From Bacillus marinisedimentorum (lineage in GTDB: Bacteria > Bacillota > Bacilli > Bacillales > Bacillaceae_O): a stretch of 64,000 nucleotides of DNA. Location: contig NZ_LWBL02000015.1 in assembly GCF_001644195.2 (NCBI RefSeq), positions 53,427-117,426 of the forward strand. The letters run 5' to 3'. The notes beneath the pieces are model-generated. The model was not told the origin of the DNA. It saw only the letters and a list, made by a program, of their open reading frames with translations, and searched no databases. Made by a program: the position numbers and the translations under genes. Shown piece by piece: positions 1-8,968 of the stretch (its first letter is position 1; each line of letters opens with the position of its first letter).

Positions 1-39
1 TATTTGCGGATTCATGCGATAGGCATACATAGGGTTCAT
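1..39 (-). CDS. N-terminal fragment of an unidentified protein
   Basis: A good ribosome binding site (TGGAGGAAAAAGA on the minus strand) precedes an ATG at position 39. The reading frame MNPMYAYRMNPQI runs off the left edge of the window with no stop. The Met/Tyr/Pro-rich start is too short to identify. The call rests on the ribosome binding site and open frame only. Confidence 0.5.
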   Translation of the reverse strand, partial: MNPMYAYRMNPQI

Positions 40-216
40 TCTTTTTCCTCCAAAGTACGTGCTGTTTTACCTTATCAATTTATGACAGTATAGCTTGACT
101 TGTTCCGAGAGCCATTATTTTCATGAATGATTCGTTCAAAGAGAATATATAAGAAGTCTGTTGGAGAATGTATGAACCAATTTTGGAGGAGATTATCCAA
201 ACACCAAAGAAGACAA

Positions 217-271
217 GGGACAGGCACCTTGTCCCGGTTTTTGTTATGGGACAGTGGCCTCGACCTGTCCC
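217..271. repeat. Two tandem GGGACAG hairpins 3' of the DUF4179 gene
   Basis: Two short hairpins follow each other: GGGACA/TGTCCC (217-222 with 230-235) and GGGACAG/CTGTCCC (248-254 with 265-271). The first contains the GACAGGCACC word seen again near 8911 and 57005. The second lies just beyond the 3' end of the minus-strand DUF4179 gene and may help terminate it. The rest of 40-288 shows nothing recognisable. Confidence 0.45.
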
Positions 272-288
272 TCTGCCCCCCCTAAACA

Positions 289-1710
289 TCATTTACCTAA
301 TTCAATTTTAATTGGTTCCATTTCAATAGGTGTGTTGCTACTTAAAGTTCCAAACGGAACCATTAAAGAGTAGTCCTTTATATTAAATCCAACTGAGTTT
401 TCAATAGTAAAAACAGATCGGAAATGTAGATTATCATCACCCGTTTCTTTTGCTTGATTACTTCGAATGCGATGCTCAAGCATTTGTTTCATATCCAACT
501 CTCCACTTTCACTTTCACGTATTTTATCAGATTTTATAATCATGATGAAATCAGCAAAGTTTTGAATAATATCTTTCCTGAAGTCTTTTGTTTCCACATT
601 CTGGACATTGTAATTTAAAATAACTTGATTTCCATTTTGCTCTATATTGTTTACACGTATTTTATAATCAAACCTTTTACTATCAACAATAAAAGGAGTG
701 TTCTTTTCCAAAGAGCTTAGTGCCTCTTGTTCGTGCCTTCTGATTTCAGGTTGAATTGTTAAATACTTAGTGTTTTCTTTTATTTTGCTGTTAAATAACT
801 CTCGAACATCTTTTACTACAACATCATTGTTTTGTTCTGCTGATAATACATCTGCACGGTTTTTTGATAATCTATTACCTTCATTATCAAATACAGTTAT
901 ATTGATATCATCATTTTTTCCTACTAACGGCAATGTTGTTTTGTATTTTAAGAATGTAGTTGCTTTTCCTTTAATAACCGATTCCACCTGAATAGAATAA
1001 TCCTTAAAAATACTTTTACCTTCTGTAGTAACTGTTTCGGAAGGAATTTGTTTAACAGGAATGTCAAACTTCCAAATACCTTTTACGCCAGTAATAGAGG
1101 TGAAAGTTAGAGGAAGAGTATAATTTTCAGGTAAATCAGCATCGGGATTATAAAATTCCATAGCAGCAATATACCCATCATCTGACTTTTCCAATTGAGT
1201 CATAGTAGAAGACCATTGTTCTTGTTCGTTACCGTTAAACAGGTGAAAACTATATCCATATTCAGTCTCAGGTCCTTTATCGCCAATTTTATTTAAAGCT
1301 ATACTGTCGCTATCGGCCTTAAAGGTTATACCGATTACATTTCCATCATAATAAGCACTTGTAATTGTCATATTTATTCCATTACTTTTTGCTTCTTCAT
1401 TAAGTTGGGTGATTAAATTGCTTTCTAGCAATTCATGTCCGATTTGCAAACTGAATTTATCATAAATTGAACCTATTATTGGTACAGATGCTAAAACATT
1501 GGTTATGGGTGCAAATATTAAACCTGACGCAAGAAAGGCAGATGCAGCAATGGATGAAACAGTTCCAATCATTTTAATTCGTGGCATTCTTCCTGATCCT
1601 TTTTCTTTTCGCCCTTTTTTTATCCCGCTATTAATTGCATCGAAAACTTCACTTTGAGGGAACTCGATTTCACTGATTTCATTTTTGAGATGCTGTTTGT
1701 TCATATTCAT
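289..1710 (-). CDS. DUF4179 membrane protein, probable anti-sigma factor
   Basis: A 473-residue protein with a short Lys-rich cytoplasmic N-terminus, one membrane segment at about residues 45-68 (hydrophobic Ala/Ile/Leu-rich) and a large extracytoplasmic part matching the DUF4179 layout. Such proteins are usually encoded directly after an ECF sigma factor and hold it at the membrane. Here the start overlaps the 3' end of the sigma gene by about 30 bases and is preceded by GGGAGG, so the two are translationally coupled. An ATG six bases further in is an alternative start. The anti-sigma role is inferred from family and position; no known anti-sigma zinc motif (HxxxCxxC) is visible at the N-terminus. 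Confidence 0.8.
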   Translation of the reverse strand: MNMNKQHLKNEISEIEFPQSEVFDAINSGIKKGRKEKGSGRMPRIKMIGTVSSIAASAFLASGLIFAPITNVLASVPIIGSIYDKFSLQIGHELLESNLITQLNEEAKSNGINMTITSAYYDGNVIGITFKADSDSIALNKIGDKGPETEYGYSFHLFNGNEQEQWSSTMTQLEKSDDGYIAAMEFYNPDADLPENYTLPLTFTSITGVKGIWKFDIPVKQIPSETVTTEGKSIFKDYSIQVESVIKGKATTFLKYKTTLPLVGKNDDINITVFDNEGNRLSKNRADVLSAEQNNDVVVKDVRELFNSKIKENTKYLTIQPEIRRHEQEALSSLEKNTPFIVDSKRFDYKIRVNNIEQNGNQVILNYNVQNVETKDFRKDIIQNFADFIMIIKSDKIRESESGELDMKQMLEHRIRSNQAKETGDDNLHFRSVFTIENSVGFNIKDYSLMVPFGTLSSNTPIEMEPIKIELGK

Positions 1711-2224
1711 TCATCCCTCCCAAGATTTTTTTCAATTCAATTTTTGCCCGTCGAAGATTTGTTTTCACTGTATTCTCTGACATTTCAAGGGTCTCTCCAA
1801 TACAGCGAATCGGTAAATCATGATAGTAAAATAAAATAATAACCGTTTGATAATCCTGATTTAATTTAGTGATTGCATTTACCAGGTCAATTTTCCCTTC
1901 AATATCAAGTCTGCTTTCTGTCTTATAGTTGTTCAGAAGGGTGTCATCTAAGACAACTCTCTTTTTTTTCCTAAGAAAGTCATACGCAGTGCGGATTAAT
2001 ATTTTCGTTAGCCAAGAATTAAAGAACTCAGGCTGTTTCACTTGTTCTATTGATACAAATGCTTTATAGATTGTTTCCTGGAGTACATCCAAAGCATCCT
2101 CTTTATTCCGTACATAAAGAAAGGCTGTTTTATACAATTTCTCACTTTCTTTTTTAACAAGCTTTTCAAAAGCTTTAACATTGCCATTTATTGCTTTTTT
2201 AACAAGATCTATATTATTATCCAA
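1679..2224 (-). CDS. ECF-type sigma-70 family RNA polymerase sigma factor
   Basis: A 181-residue group IV sigma factor. Region 2 is visible around 'RNKEDALDVLQETIYKAF' and region 4 around 'IGETLEMSENTVKTNLRRAK', which recognise the -10 and -35 promoter elements. I place the start at the TTG at 2224, because AAAGGAGGC lies seven bases upstream; the ATG at 2242 would put this ribosome binding site inside the gene. It forms an operon with the downstream DUF4179 gene, its likely membrane-bound regulator. The target genes and the inducing signal cannot be read from the window. Confidence 0.88.
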   Translation of the reverse strand: MDNNIDLVKKAINGNVKAFEKLVKKESEKLYKTAFLYVRNKEDALDVLQETIYKAFVSIEQVKQPEFFNSWLTKILIRTAYDFLRKKKRVVLDDTLLNNYKTESRLDIEGKIDLVNAITKLNQDYQTVIILFYYHDLPIRCIGETLEMSENTVKTNLRRAKIELKKILGGMNEYEQTASQK

Positions 2225-2439
2225 ATCAATGCCTCCTTTCATTTGTTAGAGCAGTCATCGGATAAAAAAGTTTCAAGTGATTTACCTTTTAATGGCGTTT
2301 CTATTCAAGTTCAAATATTGTTTTATGAAGTTCGGTGAACAGTAACTTGCAAACAGATTAAAATTTTAAATTTCCAAAAAGATCAGTTATTTAAAGAGAA
2401 CCCAAGCGGGGCTATTATTATTGGAACTATTTTCAATTA

Positions 2440-2498
2440 TACCTTGTAATACAAGATAGTAAAAATTATAATGAAAATATATCTTGTATTACAAGGTA
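2440..2498. promoter_or_regulatory. Inverted-repeat operator of the PadR gene
   Basis: The arm taccttgtaatacaagata (2440-2458) is repeated as its exact reverse complement at 2480-2498 with a 21-base spacer. Each arm also contains a short dyad (CTTGTAATACAAG). It lies immediately 5' of the ribosome binding site of the PadR gene, so autoregulation is the simplest reading. Confidence 0.75.
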
Positions 2499-2516
2499 TT
2501 GGAAGGAGTAAATATT

Positions 2517-2846
2517 GTGGCAGATACAACTCAAATGTTAAAAGGAATATTAGATGGGTGTCTTCTCGCAATCATTAAAGATGGAGAAATCTATGGATAC
2601 GAATTAGCGGCGAGGCTGGAGTCTTATGGGTTTAACTCATTCAGTGAAGGCACCATTTATCCTTTACTACTTCGAATGCAAAAGGAAGGATTAGTTCGTG
2701 CTACTTTAAGAAAGTCAACGGCCGGACCTAAAAGAAAATATTACTCATTAACAGAAAAGGGGGAACAAGAGCTGAAGTTATTTATCAAGCGTTGGGACCA
2801 GTTAAGCTTAACTGTTAATAATGTTCTAAATAAAAAGAAGTTGTAA
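2517..2846 (+). CDS. PadR family transcriptional regulator
   Basis: A 109-residue winged-helix repressor. The family signature is clear: a helix-turn-helix with 'YGYELAARLESYGF' followed by 'EGTIYPLLLRMQKEGLV', then the wing region 'GPKRKYYSLTEKGEQEL' and a short C-terminal dimerisation helix. The GTG at 2517 is chosen because GGAAGGAG sits seven bases upstream (2501-2508); an upstream in-frame ATG would begin inside the operator. No membrane protein or transporter follows it as in many PadR pairs, so the regulated gene other than itself is unknown. Confidence 0.9.
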   Translation: MADTTQMLKGILDGCLLAIIKDGEIYGYELAARLESYGFNSFSEGTIYPLLLRMQKEGLVRATLRKSTAGPKRKYYSLTEKGEQELKLFIKRWDQLSLTVNNVLNKKKL

Positions 2847-2904
2847 AAAACATCCTTTCTAAAGAGTCTGAACAGTTTTTGATCGAACTTCGCTTTTTTT
2901 AAAT

Positions 2905-3090
2905 TTCAAGGCTGTGTTAAAGCTCAATGTTGATTTTTTACACTAGTTGATTGGAGTGGAAGGTGCGAGACTCCTGCGGGACTAGCGGGACAGGTGAGAC
3001 CCCGCAAGAGCGATAGCGATGAGGAGGCTCACCGCCCGCCCCGCGGAAAGCGAGTACCTGCAACGGAAATCAACACTAGCGTTTAACAGG
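2905..3090 (+). repeat. Full-length GC-rich hairpin repeat, family A copy 1
   Basis: The unit runs from 'ttcaaggctgtgttaaagc' through 'ttgattggagtggaaggtgc' and 'gggacaggtgagaccccgc' to 'aatcaacactagcgtttaac'. The GGTGAGACCCCGC arm pairs with GAGGCTCACCG, and the ends (GTTGATT/AATCAAC) are complementary, so the transcript could fold into one long structure. Other copies lie at 4394-4549 (internally deleted), 19042-19174 (reverse) and 26214-26415 (with an insertion). It encodes no protein. Confidence 0.85.
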
Positions 3091-3145
3091 TGAAACTGTT
3101 CGTTTATTTGAAATACACCATACCTTGAGACAAGGAGATACAGTT

Positions 3146-4120
3146 ATGATTAACACAAAACTAATTTTGATTGACGGGATAACAGGTTCAGGCAAATCAA
3201 CCACCGCTCAGTTCCTGGCAAACCAGTTAAGGAACAATGGGATTAAAGTTAAGTGGTATCATGAAGAAGAAGATAACCATCCCCTGAATTATGAAGAAGA
3301 CATAGAGGTTTTTACTTCACAGGCTGAGTTAGAGGCGTTTTTAGAGGAAACCCCGAAGATATGGCGGGAATTTGCCAAGCATGTCAGCGAATCTGATCAG
3401 GTACATATTATTGAGAGCTTCATTTTGCAAAATACCGTTAGGCTCCTTTTCCAAAATAATTTAGGAGAAGAGCGGATCAGAGACTTCACGCAGGAGATTG
3501 AAGAGATCATCCGTCCACTGAATCCTGCCCTGATTTATTTCTATCAGGAGAATGCTGAACAGTCGATTCGGAAGGTCTGGAAACGCCGGGGACCAGGCTG
3601 GAAAAAATGGTTTGTTGATTTAGACATCCTCACTCCTTATGTTAAGAAAAGCGGTTTAGCAGGAGAGACAGGAGTGATTAAACTCTGGTCAGAATATCAA
3701 AACTTCACCAATCGTCTTGTTGAGAATTACAAGTTTACTAAATTATCCATTGAAAACTCAGAAGGAAACTGGGATGAATACCGTCAACGGATTTTAGAAT
3801 TCTTAGACGTAAACTTTGTTAGAAGTAATCCAGATCTGACTTCAGAAGAGAATATAAGATATTGCGGGACTTATAGAGACCAGGAAGGCGAAGTAGAATG
3901 CACTATCAAAATTTTGAATGGCAATCTTGTCTGTGATTTAATCTGGCCGGATATTAAAATTTTACCTGTCAAAGAAGGGGATAATCTTCATTTCTATATA
4001 GAATCGTTTCCCGTTTTGGTTACTTTTACAGAAAATCAAGAGGGTTCCATATATGAACTTAACTTAAGCGGCAGCAGAAAAAGTTTAGATGGAAAAACCT
4101 TATATAAGGCAAAAAAATGA
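3146..4120 (+). CDS. P-loop nucleotide kinase-like protein
   Basis: A 324-residue protein beginning with a textbook Walker A motif, 'LIDGITGSGKSTT' (about residues 6-18), like thymidylate and other small-molecule kinases. A second conserved-looking segment 'HIIESFILQN' could form the Asp/Glu-containing strand after the substrate site, and 'RKVWKRRGPGWKKW' is an Arg/Lys-rich lid-like stretch. The C-terminal 90 residues are a beta-rich region of unknown role. ATG 3146 is preferred because AAGGAG lies nine bases upstream at 3132-3137. The substrate cannot be predicted. It is a single gene between two repeats. Confidence 0.75.
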   Translation: MINTKLILIDGITGSGKSTTAQFLANQLRNNGIKVKWYHEEEDNHPLNYEEDIEVFTSQAELEAFLEETPKIWREFAKHVSESDQVHIIESFILQNTVRLLFQNNLGEERIRDFTQEIEEIIRPLNPALIYFYQENAEQSIRKVWKRRGPGWKKWFVDLDILTPYVKKSGLAGETGVIKLWSEYQNFTNRLVENYKFTKLSIENSEGNWDEYRQRILEFLDVNFVRSNPDLTSEENIRYCGTYRDQEGEVECTIKILNGNLVCDLIWPDIKILPVKEGDNLHFYIESFPVLVTFTENQEGSIYELNLSGSRKSLDGKTLYKAKK

Positions 4121-4229
4121 TGATACATATCATAAAATAATGAGTGGAATTGGTTATTGCTAAATGAAAAATAAATAAATTGTAGATATTTTGAAAGAGG
4201 CTGGGACATAAGTATTTCAGATCATGATA

Positions 4230-4282
4230 AACCCGAACGGTCAGGTAAGATTTCATTGAATCTTTCGCCTGGCCGTTCGGGT
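4230..4282. terminator. Strong hairpin, possible terminator
   Basis: The arms acccgaacggtcaggt and gcctggccgttcgggt pair over about 15 bases around a 22-base loop, followed by 'ctttattt'. It lies about 110 bases beyond the kinase-like gene and inside the inverted-repeat element. Confidence 0.5.
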
Positions 4283-4393
4283 CTTTATTTACTCTCTTTT
4301 TAATTTTACATACTATTTTTAACAACGAGTGGAATGGAGCGGAGGACACTCGACTCCTCGAAAATAAAAACCCATTTTCTTCGTGCGGTGTTA

Positions 4394-4549
4394 TTTCAAG
4401 GCTGTGTTAAAGCTCAATGTTGACTTTTTCACTAGTTGATTGGAGTGGAAGGTGCGAGACTCCAGCGGGACTAGCGGGACAGGTGAGACCCCGCAGGAGC
4501 GGAAGCGAGTACCTGCAACGGAAATCAACACTAACGTTTAACAGAGCCT
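4394..4549 (+). repeat. Family A repeat copy 2, internally deleted
   Basis: It matches copy 1 from 'ttcaaggctgtgttaaagc' to 'aacggaaatcaacact' but lacks the roughly 34-base segment that carries GAGGCTCACCGCCCGCC, the arm that would pair with GGTGAGACCCCGC. The deletion joins GGAGCGGAAGCGAGTACC directly. Confidence 0.8.
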
Positions 4550-4774
4550 ATTTCAAAGAAGCTATTTCAAAGCTCAGCTTCCTCCCCGTGGAAAGCGAGT
4601 GTCCGCAGCGCAATGGAACGAACTTGTTTTTTCAGCTTAACTGATTAGTCGTGAACTAAGTTGACTATATATTGTTCGTTTCTAAGCACACCTATTGGTT
4701 ATGTCCCAACCTCTTCATTAAGACACCTTTTGTTGTTTTATCTCTATTAAGACGACATACATTTTTTTCTTATA

Positions 4775-5500
4775 TTATTTGTGTGTGTCTGCATAGACTG
4801 CCATGGCATCGCGCATGAATGCCGCTAAGCCTTCACCGAATCTATCAATGTTTTTCGTGAAGCGCTCATCATCTACATACATTTGGCCTAATCCCTTGAA
4901 GGCCTCAGGGGAGTAGTTCCTCATTTTGTTTAAGAACTGATACCATTTTTTAATTCCTTCTTGAGCCTCTTTGGAATCAGGTGAGAGATTGCGAATGGCG
5001 GCCAGGTTACGATAGATTTCGTTAAATTTTTCTTGATCAACAACAGTCAGGTTTTTGGCTTTTTCATTCGCTTCATCGACTGCTTTATCACCCCACTTTT
5101 CTCTTGCTTCTTGTTCATATGGATTATGGCTAAAATCAAAGCCTTCGAATTTTTCTGGATTTGACATTTGTATCTCTCCTTTCGATTGTTGAATGGTTTT
5201 TTCAATCGTCCCGATCATCTTATCGAGCCGGCGCTTTTTTTCTAGAAGCATTTTATGCTGCATTTCCAGTGCTTCTTGCCGGTCAAATGATGGACTATCA
5301 AGAATTTTTTTGATTTTCTTTAAAGGGAAGCCAAGTTCTTTAAAAAATAATATTTGCTGCAAGGTTTCGAGATTCTCGTCAGTGTATGCACGATAACCAG
5401 CCTCATTGGTTTTCTCCGGGATTAATAATCCAATTTCATCATAATGGTGTAGTGTGCGCACACTAATTCCCACTAAATCAGCAACTTCCTTCACTTTCAT
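4775..5500 (-). CDS. MerR family regulator with TipAS drug-sensing domain
   Basis: A 241-residue activator. The N-terminal winged helix 'VADLVGISVRTLHHYDEIGLL' (about 6-26) and the 'GYRAYTDENLETLQQI' wing are typical of MerR proteins; a coiled-coil dimerisation helix follows, and the C-terminal 120 residues have the TipAS features ('FDFSHNPYEQEAREKWGD', 'MYVDDERFTKNID'). This arrangement is found in Mta and TipAL, which bind diverse drugs and activate efflux genes. ATG follows GGGAG at a good distance. The promoter upstream has the 19-base spacer such regulators act on, suggesting autoactivation. No efflux gene is adjacent. Confidence 0.9.
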   Translation of the reverse strand: MKVKEVADLVGISVRTLHHYDEIGLLIPEKTNEAGYRAYTDENLETLQQILFFKELGFPLKKIKKILDSPSFDRQEALEMQHKMLLEKKRRLDKMIGTIEKTIQQSKGEIQMSNPEKFEGFDFSHNPYEQEAREKWGDKAVDEANEKAKNLTVVDQEKFNEIYRNLAAIRNLSPDSKEAQEGIKKWYQFLNKMRNYSPEAFKGLGQMYVDDERFTKNIDRFGEGLAAFMRDAMAVYADTHK

Positions 5501-5524
5501 CTTGTTTCGCTCCCTTCACTAGTT

Positions 5525-5555
5525 ACTATAAAGTATTCCGTAACGTGAGAGTCAA
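5525..5555 (-). promoter_or_regulatory. MerR-type promoter with 19-bp spacer
   Basis: On the minus strand TTGACT (5550-5555) and TATAGT (5525-5530) are separated by 19 bases, the over-long spacing corrected by MerR-family activators, and the spacer contains a GTTAC/GGAAT imperfect dyad. It lies 25 bases upstream of the TipAS-type regulator gene. Confidence 0.7.
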
Positions 5556-6236
5556 TAAGAATAATGAACGTTTTATTTTTTATATGACCGTCAGTTTGAT
5601 AGGTAGGGTGTACGGTATCATATGTTAATGATCGGATCCTTTAAGTTTAGTGTGAATTCCGTCAAGAGCCAGCAGAGGCTAGACTATTGAATCTGACCTT
5701 TTTTACACGCATAACAAATAGGTGGTTAAACGCCTAACCTTCAAGGACAGTAATGGAAAAATTTCATGATCCGTGAAGTAAGATATTGGCAAATGTTATA
5801 TTATAAAAATGAATAAGGGAATTAAAAGTGAAAATCGAAGCTTTTAGAAGAGAATCTAAAGAACTTTATATTATATATTGAGAGATATATAGATCAGAGA
5901 TTGGTGAGTCCTTCCTATCTAGTTTTTCCAATAAATGACGCAAGCTTATCATAAGGAAAAATAATCAAATAGGCATTACCGGCCTACTTATTTAAACCCA
6001 TGTCCAACTCAAAGACATGGGTTTTATCGTATTTATTAACTTTGTACACGTTTTCACTATTTACCACTTTAAAATAGTTAAAAAATATACGATAATAGAA
6101 GTTGTGAAAACCTATACATTCTATCAGCCGTGATAAGGCAATAAAAGTGTATTCCCTGGCATCCCCTTGCTTTTTATGACACATAAGCAGGAGTGCCCGC
6201 TCTTTTTAAAAATTTCAGGTGATAAGGAAGGTTATA
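5556..6236. other. Gene-poor gap with one orphan hairpin
   Basis: About 680 A+T-rich bases without a convincing coding frame. The only clear structure is the hairpin AACCCATGTC/GACATGGGTT at 5995-6023, followed by T-rich sequence. No gene precedes it on the plus strand, so it might end a small RNA. The last 200 bases presumably hold the mqo promoter, which I could not assign. Confidence 0.4.
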
Positions 6237-7757
6237 ATGAGCAGTATTCAAAAGGAAACAGACGTTATCTTAATTGGGGCCGGAATCATGAGTGCGACTT
6301 TGGGATCATTATTGAAAGAAGTGGCACCGGAATGGGAAATCAAAGTGTTTGAGAAACTACCAAACGCGGCACAAGAGAGCTCTAACGAATGGAACAATGC
6401 AGGTACTGGCCATTCCGCACTGTGCGAGCTTAACTACACACCCGAAAAGCCTGACGGAACGATTGATATCAAGAAAGCAATAAACGTAAATCAGCAGTTT
6501 CAGCTATCAAGGCAGTTTTGGTCTTACCTTGTCAACAGCAGCCTGATTCATGACCCGCAGAAGTTTATCAGGCCGCTGCCCCATGTCAGTTTCGTACAGG
6601 GTGAAGAGAATGCAGCCTTTTTGAAAAAACGTTTTAAAGCGCTGTCAAGCAATCCATTGTTTGAAGGAATGGAGTTTTCCGATGATCCTGAAAAACTTAA
6701 GGAATGGCTTCCTCTTATGATGGAAGGCCGTGCATCGGATGAACCGATAGCGGCAACGAAAATTGATTCCGGTACCGATGTCAACTTCGGTGCGTTGACA
6801 CGCATGTTATTTAATCATTTAACGAATAAAAACGTCCAAATAAACTATAAGCATAGTGTCAAAGATATTAAGAGGGCCGGCGATGGATTATGGGAAGTGA
6901 AAGTGCAGGATCTTGACAGCGGCATCACCGAAACCCATACTTCAAAATTCGTTTTTATCGGCGCGGGGGGCGGAAGTCTGCCTTTACTGCAAAAAAGCGG
7001 TATTCCTGAGTCCAAACAAATCGGCGGCTTTCCGGTAAGCGGACTGTTCATGGTATGCAGCAATCCGGAAGTTGTCGCGAAGCATCAAGCAAAAGTGTAC
7101 GGAAAGGCAAAGGTTGGTGCACCGCCGATGTCTGTGCCGCATCTTGATACGAGATATATCGACAATAAAAAAACATTGCTGTTCGGGCCGTTTGCGGGAT
7201 TTTCACCGAAGTTTTTAAAGTCCGGTTCGAATTTTGACTTGGTCGGTTCTGTTAAACCGAATAATATGATGACGATGCTGATGGCCGGGGTAAAAGAAAT
7301 GCCGTTGACAAGATATTTGATTCAGCAAGTGTTGTTATCGAAGGAGAAGCGCATGGAAGAATTGCGGGAGTTTATTCCTGACGCCAAAATCGAGGATTGG
7401 GATATCGTCGTAGCGGGTCAGCGTGTGCAAGTGATCAAGGATACTGACGCCGGCAAAGGAACACTCCAGTTTGGCACGGAAGTCGTTTGTTCTGCAGATG
7501 GCTCGATTGCTGGACTGCTCGGTGCTTCTCCGGGTGCTTCCACCGCTGTGAACGTAATGCTTGAAGTGCTGGAAAATTGCTTCCCGCTCCAGATGGCAGA
7601 GTGGGAAACAAAAATTAAGGAAATGATCCCGTCCTACCGTGTTTCTTTAGTGGACAACCCTGAGCTTTTCAAAGAGCTTCATGCTTATACAGCGCAGACG
7701 CTTGGCCTAAGCCCGAAAGAACAGGCCAAAGAGCGGACCCTTGTCCATTCGATGTAA
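6237..7757 (+). CDS. mqo: Malate:quinone oxidoreductase
   Basis: A 506-residue FAD-dependent, membrane-associated enzyme that oxidises malate to oxaloacetate and passes electrons to quinone, replacing or supplementing malate dehydrogenase. The FAD-binding glycine motif '[15 protein letters not shown]' lies near residue 11, and the family-typical '[20 protein letters not shown]' and 'GQRVQVIKD' segments are present; the length is normal. ATG 6237 is chosen over an upstream GTG because AAGGAAGG is correctly placed before it. It is a single gene ending at a bidirectional terminator shared with the convergent aldolase gene. Confidence 0.95.
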   Translation: MSSIQKETDVILIGAGIMSATLGSLLKEVAPEWEIKVFEKLPNAAQESSNEWNNAGTGHSALCELNYTPEKPDGTIDIKKAINVNQQFQLSRQFWSYLVNSSLIHDPQKFIRPLPHVSFVQGEENAAFLKKRFKALSSNPLFEGMEFSDDPEKLKEWLPLMMEGRASDEPIAATKIDSGTDVNFGALTRMLFNHLTNKNVQINYKHSVKDIKRAGDGLWEVKVQDLDSGITETHTSKFVFIGAGGGSLPLLQKSGIPESKQIGGFPVSGLFMVCSNPEVVAKHQAKVYGKAKVGAPPMSVPHLDTRYIDNKKTLLFGPFAGFSPKFLKSGSNFDLVGSVKPNNMMTMLMAGVKEMPLTRYLIQQVLLSKEKRMEELREFIPDAKIEDWDIVVAGQRVQVIKDTDAGKGTLQFGTEVVCSADGSIAGLLGASPGASTAVNVMLEVLENCFPLQMAEWETKIKEMIPSYRVSLVDNPELFKELHAYTAQTLGLSPKEQAKERTLVHSM

Positions 7758-7792
7758 AACAAGCCGGAGCGGCGATATACCACCATAAAATG

Positions 7793-7824
7793 AAACGAGC
7801 CCTGATGCAGGGCTCGTTTTTTTG
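7793..7824. terminator. Bidirectional terminator between mqo and aldolase
   Basis: AAACGAGCCCTGATGCAGGG begins a stem whose arms are AAACGAGCCC and GGGCTCGTTT, followed by seven T on the plus strand and preceded by A residues, so it can serve both convergent genes. Confidence 0.9.
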
Positions 7825-7834
7825 GCAGTGCCTA

Positions 7835-8725
7835 TTATTTTTTATTTACAGAAGCATCATAGATCGAATCTACGGCCTTCTGCAGCTTCTCGTTGAATTC
7901 TTCGTCTGATTGATTGGCGTTCAAGTCTGAGGCAAGCGCACGGGAGAAGCTTGCAATCATGCCGTCGTTCTCTTTCAATTTCTCATTGGCTTCTTCGCGG
8001 GAATAGCCGCCGGAAAGGGCGACAACCCGAACGACGCGCGGATGGTCGATGAGTTCTTTATACAAGTTGGCTTTTGTTGGGATGGTCAGCTTCAGCATCA
8101 CGTTTTGATCTTCGGATAGATCGTCCAGGTGTTTCTGGATTTCCTGCTTCAAGATATCCTCGCATTGTTCCTTGTTTTCACTGTGAATGTTCACTTCCGG
8201 CTCAATGATCGGAACAAGGCCGGCAGCAACGATGCGTTTCCCGATGTCGAATTGCTGAGCCACGACCGCTTTGATGCCTTCCTCGTTCGGTTCATGAACG
8301 ACAGAACGCATTTTGGTGCCGAAAATATTCCGTTCGTTGGCGCGGCGCAGCGTTTCATCAAGGCCAGGGTTCGGTTTCATGAGCTGGACGCCATTTTCCT
8401 GGTCGGCGAGGCCTTTGTCCACCTTCAGGAAAGGCACAATGCCTTTATCAGCAAGGTAGTCGGCGGTGTACTGCCCTTCGATTTCGCGGTCCATCGTCTG
8501 TTCGAACAGGATGGCGCCGAGAATGCGGTCGGAATTGAAGGCAGGGGATGTGATGATCCTTGTCCTCATTTCATGTACCAGATCGAACATTTCATCTTCA
8601 CCGTTATAGGAATCTTCCGGTACACCGTACGCCGCCAACGCTTTCGGCGTGCTCCCGCCGCTCTGGTCGAGTGCAGCGATAAATCCTTTTCCGTTTTTCA
8701 TTTTGTCAAACTGGTTTTGGTTCAT
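7835..8725 (-). CDS. fda: Class I fructose-bisphosphate aldolase
   Basis: A 296-residue enzyme that cleaves fructose-1,6-bisphosphate to dihydroxyacetone phosphate and glyceraldehyde-3-phosphate through a Schiff-base lysine, independent of metal. Typical segments are '[17 protein letters not shown]' at the N-terminus, '[11 protein letters not shown]' and '[16 protein letters not shown]'; the lysine in '[13 protein letters not shown]' is near the expected catalytic region. The length equals that of staphylococcal class I aldolase. ATG 8725 is chosen because AAAGGAGTG precedes it; an upstream ATG at 8764 lacks such a site. It is a single gene. Confidence 0.93.
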   Translation of the reverse strand: MNQNQFDKMKNGKGFIAALDQSGGSTPKALAAYGVPEDSYNGEDEMFDLVHEMRTRIITSPAFNSDRILGAILFEQTMDREIEGQYTADYLADKGIVPFLKVDKGLADQENGVQLMKPNPGLDETLRRANERNIFGTKMRSVVHEPNEEGIKAVVAQQFDIGKRIVAAGLVPIIEPEVNIHSENKEQCEDILKQEIQKHLDDLSEDQNVMLKLTIPTKANLYKELIDHPRVVRVVALSGGYSREEANEKLKENDGMIASFSRALASDLNANQSDEEFNEKLQKAVDSIYDASVNKK

Positions 8726-8968
8726 GCATTCCACTCCTTTTTCAGTATTCGAAAAAACATCCACCTTTTATTTTCCCATTATTCGGCCATCTTTAAAACC
8801 GTATATTTTAAATAGTTCCTATGATGGTCATGACCCATGGCAGTAAACCTTCCAGATATGCCTGTTAAACAGGGTGGATGGCACGTGATTTTCGACAAAA
8901 TCCGAGCAGTGACAGGCACCTGTCGGTATATAATGGTAAGCAGAACCTAAATGAAAAGGAGCCGTCCG

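Larger units (their letters stand above)
4195..4715. repeat. Composite intergenic element bounded by 17-bp inverted repeats
   Basis: The left end aagaggctgggacataa (4195-4211) matches the reverse complement of the right end ttatgtcccaacctctt (4699-4715) at 16 of 17 positions. Between them lie a strong hairpin (4230-4282), a family A repeat copy lacking about 34 bases (4394-4549) and two further fragments resembling that family near 4325 and 4590. There is no transposase, so this is at most a MITE-like or nested structure. It occupies most of the 650-base gap after the kinase-like gene. Confidence 0.6.

Noticed and set aside
2243..2290. ECF autoregulatory promoter before the sigma gene
   Set aside because: A TGAAAC word is present on the minus strand (about 2270-2275), but no CGTC/CGTA box lies at the required spacing.
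8129..8815. Long plus-strand frame of 228 codons opposite the aldolase gene
   Set aside because: It is the antisense of a well-conserved enzyme gene with no ribosome binding site of its own; the frame is a by-product of codon use.
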